From the NCBI RefSeq assembly GCF_964355755.1, contig NC_092671.1:25420070-25480069 (forward strand): a stretch of 60,000 nt of DNA, in the 5' to 3' direction. How positions within the stretch are numbered: position 1 is the first letter of the stretch; every line of letters starts with the position of its first letter. This document shows, in pieces, positions 44,036 to 54,127 of the stretch. The DNA comes from Antedon mediterranea. Its lineage: Eukaryota > Echinodermata > Crinoidea > Comatulida > Antedonidae. A program made the translations under genes and the position numbers. Below the pieces are notes generated by a model, which was given only the letters and a program-made list of their open reading frames with translations, was not told the origin of the DNA and searched no databases.

Positions 44036-45297
44036 ATATAGATAGCATAACTTCCAACATGACTATACATTATTCATAATATTTTAATGATTCATAAATG
44101 TGTGTGAGGATGGGTGGTTGTATGTGTGTGTTTCTGTACCGTATGTCATTAGACCTACAGAAAGTAAATAAACCTAAATAAAAAAATCAACTAAAGGTAG
44201 AACTTTTTCAAAAAACACTTGCGTCAGTCCATCAATTAATAATACATATAATGGCATATCATTCTTATATAGTATTGCGGTAAGGAGATTGAGTGTTATG
44301 CGAGATGCAATAGTTTCATCATTCACCTCGTTTTACCATTACACGAATATAAAACATTAATTGTTTGTTTTATAATAAACATCTAAATATACTCCTGTCA
44401 TTTGAATTAGATTGAATAAAAGATAGTCCTATAGGCCTACATTTTATTTACATTGAAACAGTAACATTTTATTTGGTTTTTAATAATATTAATATTATTA
44501 AATATTATATTTATTTGGATTTTATAAACACACCTACTGTAATTTTAATTATGTCATCAAACGACCAAACAATCCTACGCCTAATACTAACATCCTAGCT
44601 AGGCTAGAAAGGCAGCGATACCATTACGAAACTTCGACAGGCAACTGGAACTCATCTAGCATAATTCTCATTTTGTTCCAACAATTCCACATCTTGTAGA
44701 GATGTTCCCATTAGTTAATCAAATACATACAAACGATCAAAAGCTAATTTAAATGCTTTTTTTGGTCTAAATTAGTACATACAGTATATTTCTCAAAAAA
44801 TGAACTTTTACCAGTCATCACACTCAATCTTTGAAGCGGAAGTACAAAATAGGCGGCCCTATTGTATTTAAAAGGAAATAGTATAAAAAAAAAAATAATA
44901 TTTTCCAACCGAGAAAAGATTTTTTTTACTTACGCGAAAAAAGTACTATTGAACGACCGTTGAATAGTGCGTACTATTGCACGCCATGTGACTCACAATC
45001 TAATCAAATGACATGAATTTATTTAGGTGTTATAAAAATGAATATGAGATAGAGAATTTAGTTTGCAGGCCTATTGAAAGTAGTATTCGTACTGAATTGG
45101 AAACGTTTGAAAATTCCGCGACGTGTTCTGCCAGTTGAGATGTTGCTCCCTTGTTGCGTACATCACAAAAACGGAAATTACGAATACCGTATCACTTGTG
45201 ATGACATTAAGCTTTGCTTCCACTAGGGCGCAATGCAAGCAAGTTGACAAGTGAAAGTTCGGATGATCCATCGGGTCGTGATTTGTCAAATTACTAA
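44036..45297. other. intergenic, no gene seen
   Basis: AT-rich sequence with a short imperfect palindrome AATATTAATATTATTAAATATT near 44486. No gene or clear repeat was recognised. Confidence 0.5.
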
Positions 45298-45799
45298 CAC
45301 AAAGTGGGCCAGAGTTTGTTCAAAGTGTGCCAAAAGTCTATACGCATGAATAAATACTGATTACGTTAATTTTTAAAGGATCTAAGAGGTTTTCAGACCC
45401 GTAGAATTTAATGGAAGTATTTTTAAATAGGTATGACGTAATACAAAATGGTGTTTTCTGATTGGTTAAGGCGATTGTGCTTGTAATTCTTAAGTCAATT
45501 AATATTACATTCACTATTGAAGGTGTAAGGGTTTCTATTAACCAGGGAAGCGTGAAATTAAAATTTCCCTCTTCCTTGCTACACCCAATAAATCCAACTG
45601 GAACATTTTCTTAATATATCAGACGTCATAAAATACTAATTTTTGATTGGATGACTTTAATTCTCATTGCAATCATGTGTGATTAATTTGCATCCATGAT
45701 TGAAACGTACTTAAATTATTTAAAGATCCACAAAGTTCAATGAAACCATCTTTTTAATGTTCAGTATTATGTCATTTAGAAATACTATTAATTATATTA

Positions 45800-45838
45800 A
45801 CTAGATGGTACGCTCGCTTCGCTCGCGTACCATCTAGA
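45800..45838. repeat. perfect hairpin at the end of R3 copy 1
   Basis: ACTAGATGGTACGC pairs with GCGTACCATCTAG around a TCGCTTCGCTC loop. The core resembles the hairpin at 8031-8076. Terminal hairpins are a feature of some rolling-circle transposons, but the type here is not established. Confidence 0.8.
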
Positions 45839-47609
45839 TCGTGCCCACAGATGGTTCTCGAATACATAATAATTTCAGCGTTAAAAAACTGGCGATTTCA
45901 AATGTACGTACCGCAGGACAATAATACATGTCGGTTACAGGAACGAATAAAATAGACACTGTGATTTATGTACTCAACTAAAATTAGCACCCTGGGAATT
46001 ACTTCCGAAAGAGAAACTTGTCACAAAATGAGACCAATTGTTTAAGTCAAATTTAAACAAACTTAATTTGTGTTTTGTATGTAACATTAGGGTTGAGGGA
46101 TGGGGAGAGGATGGGTGCAAAGAGGAACACTTTTTAAATATATTCTTTTTCCATTTAGTAACGAAATATTAAGAGCCATTGTCTGTAAGAATCAAAGAAA
46201 TATCAAAAAAAGTGGCAGACTCAAAAAAATGGATTTCTTTCAAATTTTGCACATGGCAATATATATGTTGAGAGAAATCAAATATGAAGTATTTTTTATT
46301 TCACACGTATATTTCCATGGCAACGGCCAAATTTGTGTTTTTGACAAATTTTGTCCATTTTTAAGGTTTTTTAAAATGGATATTGGTACTACTTTGATGA
46401 ACGATATTTTTGTGTTGTTCATTTAATTATAAAAAATAATTAGTGTATGCATAATAACAATGCATTGTGTACCTGTTTCAAATTTTTTTATTTTTTTTTA
46501 TTTCATACTTTGGGAGATACCATTTATTTAAAAAGGGGTGTTTTTCACTTTTTTTAAATTGTTCAATGCAACTAAACTTTACTTCACCATAACGCCCAAA
46601 GTGGTGTATTTTTTTAGCTGATTTATTACAAATAGGTAGTTCTAATGTTTAATAATTGATTTCTAAAATAAAATACTGGGGTAAATTTAAAATCTACAAG
46701 CAGTGTTGCGAGAAACATAGGCATTTTTATAAAAAAAAAAACATGGTATATTAGTAAAAACATTTTATTTTCTTTGATTATTTGATTTGAAACTCATTGG
46801 TCAGAAAAATTCTTAATGTTTTATATAGTTCTAGTTGTGTTGTGAGAAAAAAAATTAATTTTTAATTATAGATTCTGTAATTCCCAGTTTTAATGTCATT
46901 TTATATGTTATATCATCTGGAAATTTGAATAAATTATCAGATCGTTGTGAATTTTAATCTTTGCAACAGATTACTCCTCTCTTATTTTGAAGCTCCTCTT
47001 TCATTTGTTTACTTCTTTTATTTGCTAACCTAAGCAGATCCCACATGCCCATCCACCACCACTTTCGACTACCAACCCCCTCCCCCCACCCCGACTATAA
47101 CCACAAAAAGATAAACTGCAACACTTTGGTCGATCATCCACTATAGAGTGTCAAATGCATGCATTCAAGCACCACCCACACTGCCGCTACTATCGCCCCA
47201 ATGAATAGACGGATTCAAACTCCTCCATCCCACTCCATCCCACCCCTCCCCCTTTCTCCAAGCCCCCACCCACCCCAAGTTAAAAATTGCAATGCAAAAG
47301 ATAGGACATAAAGTTAAGTTTTTAGACCCTCGCCTTCAACCACCTAACTATTTAAAAGTCCTGGATCCACCACTTTCCCCTCCCCAAAATAGAACCAATC
47401 AAAATTCAATGATATACTCAGGTATGTTAATGCTACATAACAAATATTGAAGCCCTGATTTGAAATTTCATTTCATTTAAGGTCAGCATGTAAAATATCA
47501 CACTTTATTATTAAATATTGGTTTTAAATTCTATATTTTTTTTACTGTGATGGTTGGATTCAGTATTAATTAGTAATTAATAATTATCTGATAATTATTT
47601 AATTTCCCT

Positions 47610-49060
47610 TAGTTATGCATAGCAACAGTTACTATGGTAACTAAAAATGAGATATTCTTTAGATTTTGCATATTTATCTCATACAAATTTAAATTTGTAG
47701 ATTATTAGCAGGCATGCCTTATTTGCATTTTCAAATTACCGTTTCACAAGGTCATATTCGTAAGCACTTTCTTCTGTGATTATTTTTATTCATGAAAACC
47801 CCATATTTTATTTACAGCGGCCACCTCCCTTAACGGACGCACTTTGAAAAGCCTGTTTGTTCTTCCTATCTAATTAGTGCATTTGGTGCTTACCGTAAGC
47901 AGCTGCGGGCACCTTTTTATACTAAAAATGAGATTTTTTGTAAGCGGCCAATCGAAAAATGTGATACTTATTGCATGGACCTATGAATTAGAGGTGCATG
48001 TTTATTGTATTTCTTTATATATTAGCTTTATTTTGAAGAGGTTTTAAAACATTACTGTGAAGAGATGAGAAAACTACACAGATTTTGACCGACCATTTTT
48101 CATATAATGATAAAAGTTTTTAAAATTTGTCTGAAAATATGCTAAAACATACTAAACCACCTGATTATAAATAATAATAGGCCTACAATTAGCTGGAAAA
48201 TTGAAACGCTCGTTTCGTTAAGAATATCGTATATAGCCATAATAAGTGATTTTGGTCCTTTATCGGCAGAACCTCCCGTAAGGGGTCACCGCCCGTAATC
48301 GGCCACTTTACCAGGTCCCAAGGGTGGCCACTTACGGGAGGTTCAACTGTATTTAAAAAAACAATTATCCTTAGTTACGCATAGAAACATGTTCTAAGAT
48401 AACATAAATAATACATTTTGACATAACTTGACCCAACAAATGACCCTTTCACAAGGTCAGACATTTTCTGGGATTCAGTAGATAAGTAAATTTGGGAAAA
48501 GGTAGTAAAGCTATGTAATCAATTGTTTGTAGTCATGAAACCCCATATTAAAAATATTGTACTTAGTTACGTATAGAAACAGTTGCTACAATACACTATA
48601 GGTAAAATGTTGATGTCATTTGACCTCAATATGTAAAATTTTTTTTTTTTAAATATAATTTGTTACGGAAACAGGTTTAAGATAACACTAAACGCTTTTT
48701 TACCTTTATTCAGATTCGTCAAGACTTTCTTTCTGAGATTATTAGGATTCAGTATTTAAAGTAAATTTGGCAAAAGTAGAAATGTAAAACTATGTAGAAA
48801 AAATGTTTTGTATTTATGAAAAACCCCCTATTTTTTTTAAATTTTCGCATAGAAACAGTTACTATGGTAAAATGTTGACCTCAAAATGAATGAATTTACA
48901 AGGTCAAGTTTGTCATTAATGGAATGCAGTAGAAGTCAAATTGAGAAAAATTACAAATGCAATCAATTCTTTGTATTTATAAAAACGCCATTTTTTACGT
49001 TTTTTTAAAAATTACTTTCCTTAGTTACACATAGAAATGGTTGCTAAGGTAACACTATAT
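47610..49060 (+). repeat. irregular internal repeats of the TTAA element
   Basis: A phrase like TTAGTTACGCATAGAAACAG followed by TTGCTATGGTAA recurs near 47610, 48370, 48560, 48845 and 49020. Downstream of it TGACCTCAAAATGAC and ACAAGGTCA phrases often follow. The units are uneven in length and diverged. Confidence 0.65.
48269..48344. repeat. hairpin, GAACCTCCCGTAAG arms
   Basis: GAACCTCCCGTAAG at 48269 and its complement CTTACGGGAGGTTC ending at 48344 flank a GC-richer loop. The surrounding base composition differs from the AT-rich host, which suggests a small nested insertion. Confidence 0.7.
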
Positions 49061-51103
49061 GTAAAATATGAAAATTGTTGAGAATTGTTATGAACTATCT
49101 TGTAAATTTTGATCAAACATTAATAGTTGTAGTAAAGTGGGGACCTGTCCTGTTCTGCATTCTGACCCCTTTTGACCTCAAATGACCTATTTACAAGGTC
49201 AGATTTTTTGGGAGGTCTTTCTGTATCTCTTTACACAAAATAGATTTAAAAATTTATAAAAACCATTGACTCAATTATTTCCAAGTTTAACATTATTTTC
49301 CATCAACTAAATATTTCAATGCAAAATACTGTTTTTCTGGCAATTAATTGAAATAAACCTGGCAACACATTCTCCTATTTTATCTAAACTATTCGTATGA
49401 CTCTAGTAGCATTATGACAAGCCATATATACATTTTATTATTGGATTAGTCATATTTAAATTGTGTTTCATGTGTTTTGTTTGTTGATATTTTGTTATAT
49501 TTTTGGTATTTTTCATATTTTCCTGGCAACACAAAACCTATGTACGAAATTTACCCCAGTATTTTTTTCGTGATTATTGTTGACAAACCTATTGACTATC
49601 AAATTAAAAAACCTCATTGATTTAAAAACACCACTTTGGAAGTTATAGGTACGTTTATGAGGTATACTTTTATAAAAAAAATATTTTTTAAAAACACCCC
49701 TTTTTAAAATAATGGTATCAACCAAACTCCATTTTGTAATTTATTTTTTTTCTACATTAAATGGAACTCAATACATGTTGTTTACACTGCTATAAACAAA
49801 AACTGTATACTGTAAGTATTTTTGGTTAGAATAAGTATACAAGTTTGTACTTTTTCACTATAGAAAATCTGTGAAAAATGGCAAAAACATCAAAATTTGG
49901 ATAATTGACCGTTGTCATGGCAACGGAGGCTAAAAATTAAAATGAATGTTGTAGATATGCTTTTTATTGAAATGTCTATTCATGGTAAAAATTTGAGAGA
50001 AATCCATTTTTTTACATCTGCCACCAAATCTTTGATTTTTACAGACAATGGCTCTTAATTGTTTTCATGTTTTACAAATAATATACCACTACACACAGTA
50101 AAACATTGCGATTTAATACTTTGTTGAAACTATCACCGTCATAGTCGATTGAAATAGTACAGTACATGTAACGATACATCACTACAACGTGTATATGTTT
50201 ATATAATGTAAAACAATTTGTGAAAACCACCTCTATTCGGGGGAAAATCATAAATTCGATTTAATCGTCAATAAATATTTAATTATCTAACTCAACTTAA
50301 TTAGTAGGCCTAATGGTTTTCAATTGTTTCTTAGAGCCAATTCATACTTAAGTTGGTTCCTACCCTACCCACCAAAGTTGTTCTGCGTTTAGGGCATGTG
50401 ATGTACCGTAGGCCTATCCTCTACTGGTTTTACAACGCTACTCATGCCAGTGAGGGAAGGGTGATGATGTGGGTGGTTTAACTGCAATAATAAAGATGTG
50501 TACATAATATACGGCGAGTGAAAACGCTAGCTCATAATATCCGTTTAAAAAAAATTATATCCAACCTCTGCAGCACAGATTGAAAAAAAAATGGATCGAA
50601 TTTCTGTTATGAGTATACAGTACTTGCCTTTACGACGCCTGTGGAACAGAGATTGGAATGTTCCATTCATCGCAAATCAATACATTTGTATAAACGTATA
50701 TATTATATTAAATCTATCAAAATAGTATTTTTTAAAGAAAATCGGCCTGTCTTCAACATTATGATGCTGTACTCGAGCTGTTCCACCGGTTTTCAGACAT
50801 TAAAAACAATTATTGTAGGAGGAGATAGGAAAATGCGAAGCATCCTCGCATTATTGTCTGCGGGTATTTTTCAAGACGGACATCCATTAAAAAAAACACC
50901 CCTATTTGAGGCAAATCGTTGAACCTAAATTCGTTTTAATCGTCAATAACTAATTATCGAACTCAATTTAATTAGTAAACAGGGTTACATCAGGTGGTTA
51001 AAATCAGTACCAAAAGTACGAACCAACTTTATATACCATTGAGAAAACATTCTAGAAATAACGCGCGATTTACCGAATTTTGCCCTTACGTAAATTTACT
51101 TTG

Positions 51104-52377
51104 AAGCACTCGCTTTGCTCGCGTACCATCAGGTCGTGCCCACAGATGGTTCTCGAATATACAGTAATTTCAGCGTAACATAACTGGCGATTTCAAATGT
51201 ACGTACCGCAGGACTATAATACATTGTCGTTTACAGAAACGAATAAATAGGCACGCTGATTTATGTAGTCAACTAAAATTAGCACCCTGGGAATTACTTC
51301 CGAAGGAGAAACTTATCACAAAATGAGTCCAAATTTTTTATTTGGACTCATTTAAAGAAACCCAATTTGTGTTTTGTATGTAACATTAGGGTTGAGGGAT
51401 GGGAAAGCGGATAGGTACAAAGAGGAACATTTTTTCAATATATTCTTTATCCACTCAGTAACGAAATATTTTTTTCATGTTGTATAGGCCTATATTCTAT
51501 AAATAATATACCTCTAAATACAGTAAAACATTTGCGATTTAATACTTTGTTAAACTGTCACTGTCATAATCGATTGAAATATTAAAGTACATGTCACGAT
51601 ACACCACTACGACGTTTATATTATTGGTAATTATTAATTAATACAAACGTTGAGAAGGAACAGTCAGTATAAAGTTTATTTGTATAATAATAATGTGTTT
51701 ATATATCTAACAGTAGAGCCTATCCACAATGTCAGTAATAAAGTTTATTTGTATATATTTTTATATTACATCTAATCTAATCTATAATAGGTATTTACAG
51801 TATTGTCAAAGTATTGCAAGTTTATTCTCAAAGGGCCCATATATTTACCTACCGTATGTGTTAAACCAAGGGCTCATAAATTTACCTACTTGTGTTAAAC
51901 CAAACTTTGGCAGACTGAGAGATTGGGATGTTCCATTCATCGCAAATCAATACATTTGTATAATCGTATATTAAATCTATCAAAATAGTATTTTTTAAAG
52001 AAAATCGGCCTGTCTTCAACATTATGATGGTGTACTCTAGCTGTTCAACCGGTTTTCAGCTATTAAAAACAATTATCGTAGGAGGAGATAGGAAAATGCG
52101 AAGCCTCCTCGCATTTTTGTGGCGGGTATTTTTCAAAATGGCATCCATTAGACAGTGTATACCACGATCGGAAAACACCCCTATTTGGGGCAAATCTTTG
52201 AACCTAAATTCGTTTTAATCGTCAATAACTAATTATCTAACTTAATTTAATTAGTAAACAGGGTTACATCAGGTGGTTAAAATCAGTACCGAAAGTACGA
52301 GCCAACTGTACATACCATCGAGTAAACATTCTAGAAGTAAGGCGCGATTTACCGAATTTTGCCCTTACGTAAATTTA
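51104..52377 (+). repeat. dispersed repeat R3, copy 2 (uninterrupted)
   Basis: It begins with a degraded hairpin (CACTCGCTTTGCTCGCGTACC), runs through AACATTAGGGTTGA and GTCTTCAACATTATGATG, and ends TTTTGCCCTTACGTAAATTT. It follows copy 1 head to tail with almost no gap. Its site near 51461-51480 shows R3 without the TTAA insertion. Open frames at 51729-51974 and 52024-52218 are not conserved as coding between copies. Confidence 0.8.
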
Positions 52378-52379
52378 TA

Positions 52380-53128
52380 TATAGATATTGAAAATAGGGT
52401 TTTATTGCATGTTACAAATAAGGGTTTAAATTACTGAAATATATCACTTATGTTGTCAACTCGTGATATTTTCTTTGCATGTTTTCGTCGATAAACTCCA
52501 TTGTCTTTGTTCCTTGCTTCTTGAGCCTCTTCGCTCACCACACCTATCGCTAATACAGAACACGAAATGATTGATAACTAGAAGAACATGTACACTCACT
52601 GGCATTTTATACCGTGGATAGAGTTATATATAATAAAACTCTGCTGTTTTTCGGCAGTAGTCCCAAATTGTAAAGCCCGCAAATTTCAGCGAAAATCTCC
52701 TTTTCCTGGAAAGCTCTGCAAACTGTGTTGCCATCGTTTTCTTAAACCTTGTTTAGGGTAATCTACCTTCAGTCCTATTTCTTCTTTAAACCGTTCGTGT
52801 ATTTTTTTTCACTATTAGACGAAATACGCCACTTTTTTACTGGCATTCTGTACCCAATATGAATTAGCATTTCAAAGCACCTACTCCATTTGTGTAGTGG
52901 CTTCTTCGCTTAAAGATGGGAGTCATTAAACTGTTTTTGAGTAGCTCCACATATATAACATCGCATTGATTACTTGGTTTCAGTCAAATCATTCACGACC
53001 TTTTTGTCAATCATGGTGAATTGTAAATTGTAGTGTATTTAGATGTTGTCTTTTCTGTTTTCATCTGGAGCCAGTTCATAGTTAATATCAAATCATATTT
53101 TCGTTGGTTGCAGCTTCTTTATCTCATC

Positions 53129-53130
<2 letters not shown>
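52380..53130. other. no gene seen
   Basis: No domain-bearing frame or repeat was recognised between R3 copy 2 and the LINE tail. Confidence 0.5.
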
Positions 53131-53173
<43 letters not shown>

Positions 53174-53507
53174 GAAAACTTATATAGCGCCGGTATCCTC
53201 CACCCATGTGGCGCTCATGGCGCTTTGTGCATTAACAACGTGCGAGAACATCAGCGAATAGCGACGTCTTTAGGTTGGTCTTGAAACTGTTTAGACTAGT
53301 TGAGCATTTAACTGTTGCTGGTAAGCTGTTCCATACACTTGCGACCGCAACGTAAAAAGATCTCTGACCCCACTGATTTTTCGCTCTACGCTCTTGAAGA
53401 AGGTTTTGTGACAATGATCGTAGGCCTCTGCGGGATGATTCGTAACGATCCACAAGGTCAGATAAATAAGCAGGAGCACTATCATTTAGGATCTTGAATA
53501 CAAACAA
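53131..53507 (-). mobile_element. 3' fragment of a non-LTR retrotransposon (CR1/L2-like) with (ATT)n tail
   Basis: On the minus strand the frame 53507-53232 reads MFVFKILNDSAPAYLSDLVD, then ...RGLRSLSQNLL, GQRSFYVAVASVWNSLPATV and SLNSFKTNLKTSLF. This is the well-known C-terminal motif that follows reverse transcriptase in CR1/L2-type and related LINEs (K-x-L-x-G-x-A-P-x-Y-L ... F-x-V-A-A-x-x-W-N-S-L-P ... F-K-x-x-L-K-T-x-L-F). It ends in a 3' UTR with GGCGCTATATAAG and an AAT/ATT microsatellite (53131-53172). The reverse transcriptase itself is absent, so the copy is 5'-truncated and dead. Confidence 0.85.
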
Positions 53508-54088
53508 CGCAAGTTTGTACTTAATACAATCTTATATCTTATATATAACCTTGAACATATTCATTCTCTACCTGTAAGAGTTGAGTCGTTTCTTTCTTGA
53601 ATTACAGGTGTATAGGTCGGCAAAATCGCGAGGAAGTATCTTTTTAAATTTTCAACTACTTCTGTAATTTCTTCTTTTCTTTCCTGAACAATTCGAAGTG
53701 CAGTTTGGTCCAGCAGGCTTTGAAGGGGTACTCTTGCCGAATCTTCTTTAAGAATTTATCGGTATTTTTGGGCTATATTTGGTGACTTTTAACCCCAAAA
53801 TAAAGCAATAATGAAAATTTTATTTTACTTCCTAATATGATTAATAACAGACAACAATTCCATGCAGTATGAAATCCATTGCTTTTTTCTAGAAAAAATA
53901 ACAGCGAATTTAACAAAACTGTTCTTTTTGCTCATTTTAAGTGAAATGTCATGGTTTCTTCCAGTTTCCATGGTTACAAGACACTATAAAATTTACAAAA
54001 TATAAATTTATTAGTGGATTTATATAATTTAAGATGTCTTCTTTCTAACCCAATATTAAAAATTTGGATTGCCACATTTACCAATTTG
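53508..54088. other. no gene seen
   Basis: AT-rich sequence with no domain-bearing frame, ending at the right inverted repeat of the 8.8 kb block. Confidence 0.5.
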
Positions 54089-54127
54089 GACTTTTGGCAC
54101 ACTTTGAATTGATTCTGGCCCATTGTG

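Larger units (their letters stand above)
46173..50054. mobile_element. 3.9 kb TTAA-flanked transposon with long terminal inverted repeats
   Basis: The ends are inverted: GAGCCATTGTCTGTAAGAAT at 46173 and its complement ending GGCTC at 50054. Both are flanked by TTAA (46169-46172 and 50055-50058). The inverted arms extend inwards with decay: 46173-46345 against 49900-50054, 46505-46560 against 49680-49735, and around 46660-46690 against 49530-49560. The insertion splits repeat R3, and the undisturbed site is visible in R3 copy 2 near 51470. A TTAA target is typical of piggyBac and Kolobok elements. No transposase frame is present, so this is non-autonomous. Confidence 0.85.
45800..51100 (+). 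repeat. dispersed repeat R3, copy 1 (split by a TTAA element)
   Basis: The repeat starts with a hairpin (45800-45838) and continues to 46172. After the insertion at 46173-50054 it resumes and ends at TTTTGCCCTTACGTAAATTT near 51098. Each part aligns with the uninterrupted copy at 51104-52377, so without the insert this copy is about 1.4 kb. Short open frames here are shadows. Confidence 0.8.
45298..54127. mobile_element. 8.8 kb repeat block bounded by inverted ~40-bp repeats
   Basis: The left end (45298-45338) begins CACAAAGTGGGCCAGA and ends TTCAAAGTGTGCCAAAAGTC. The right end (54089-54127) is its inverted counterpart, with the same TTCAAAGTGTGCCAAAAGTC block and CACAATGGGCCAGA at the tip. 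No target-site duplication is apparent and no transposase was recognised between them. It could be a composite or decayed DNA transposon, or two solo copies of a short repeat facing each other. Confidence 0.5.

Noticed and set aside
46100-46426. A 108-residue + strand open frame
   Set aside because: It crosses the junction between repeat R3 and the terminal inverted repeat of the TTAA element, so it is a chance frame.
53232-53507. A small independent protein-coding gene on the minus strand
   Set aside because: The motif order is that of the C-terminus of a LINE ORF2-type protein, and it is followed by a LINE-like 3' end and microsatellite tail.
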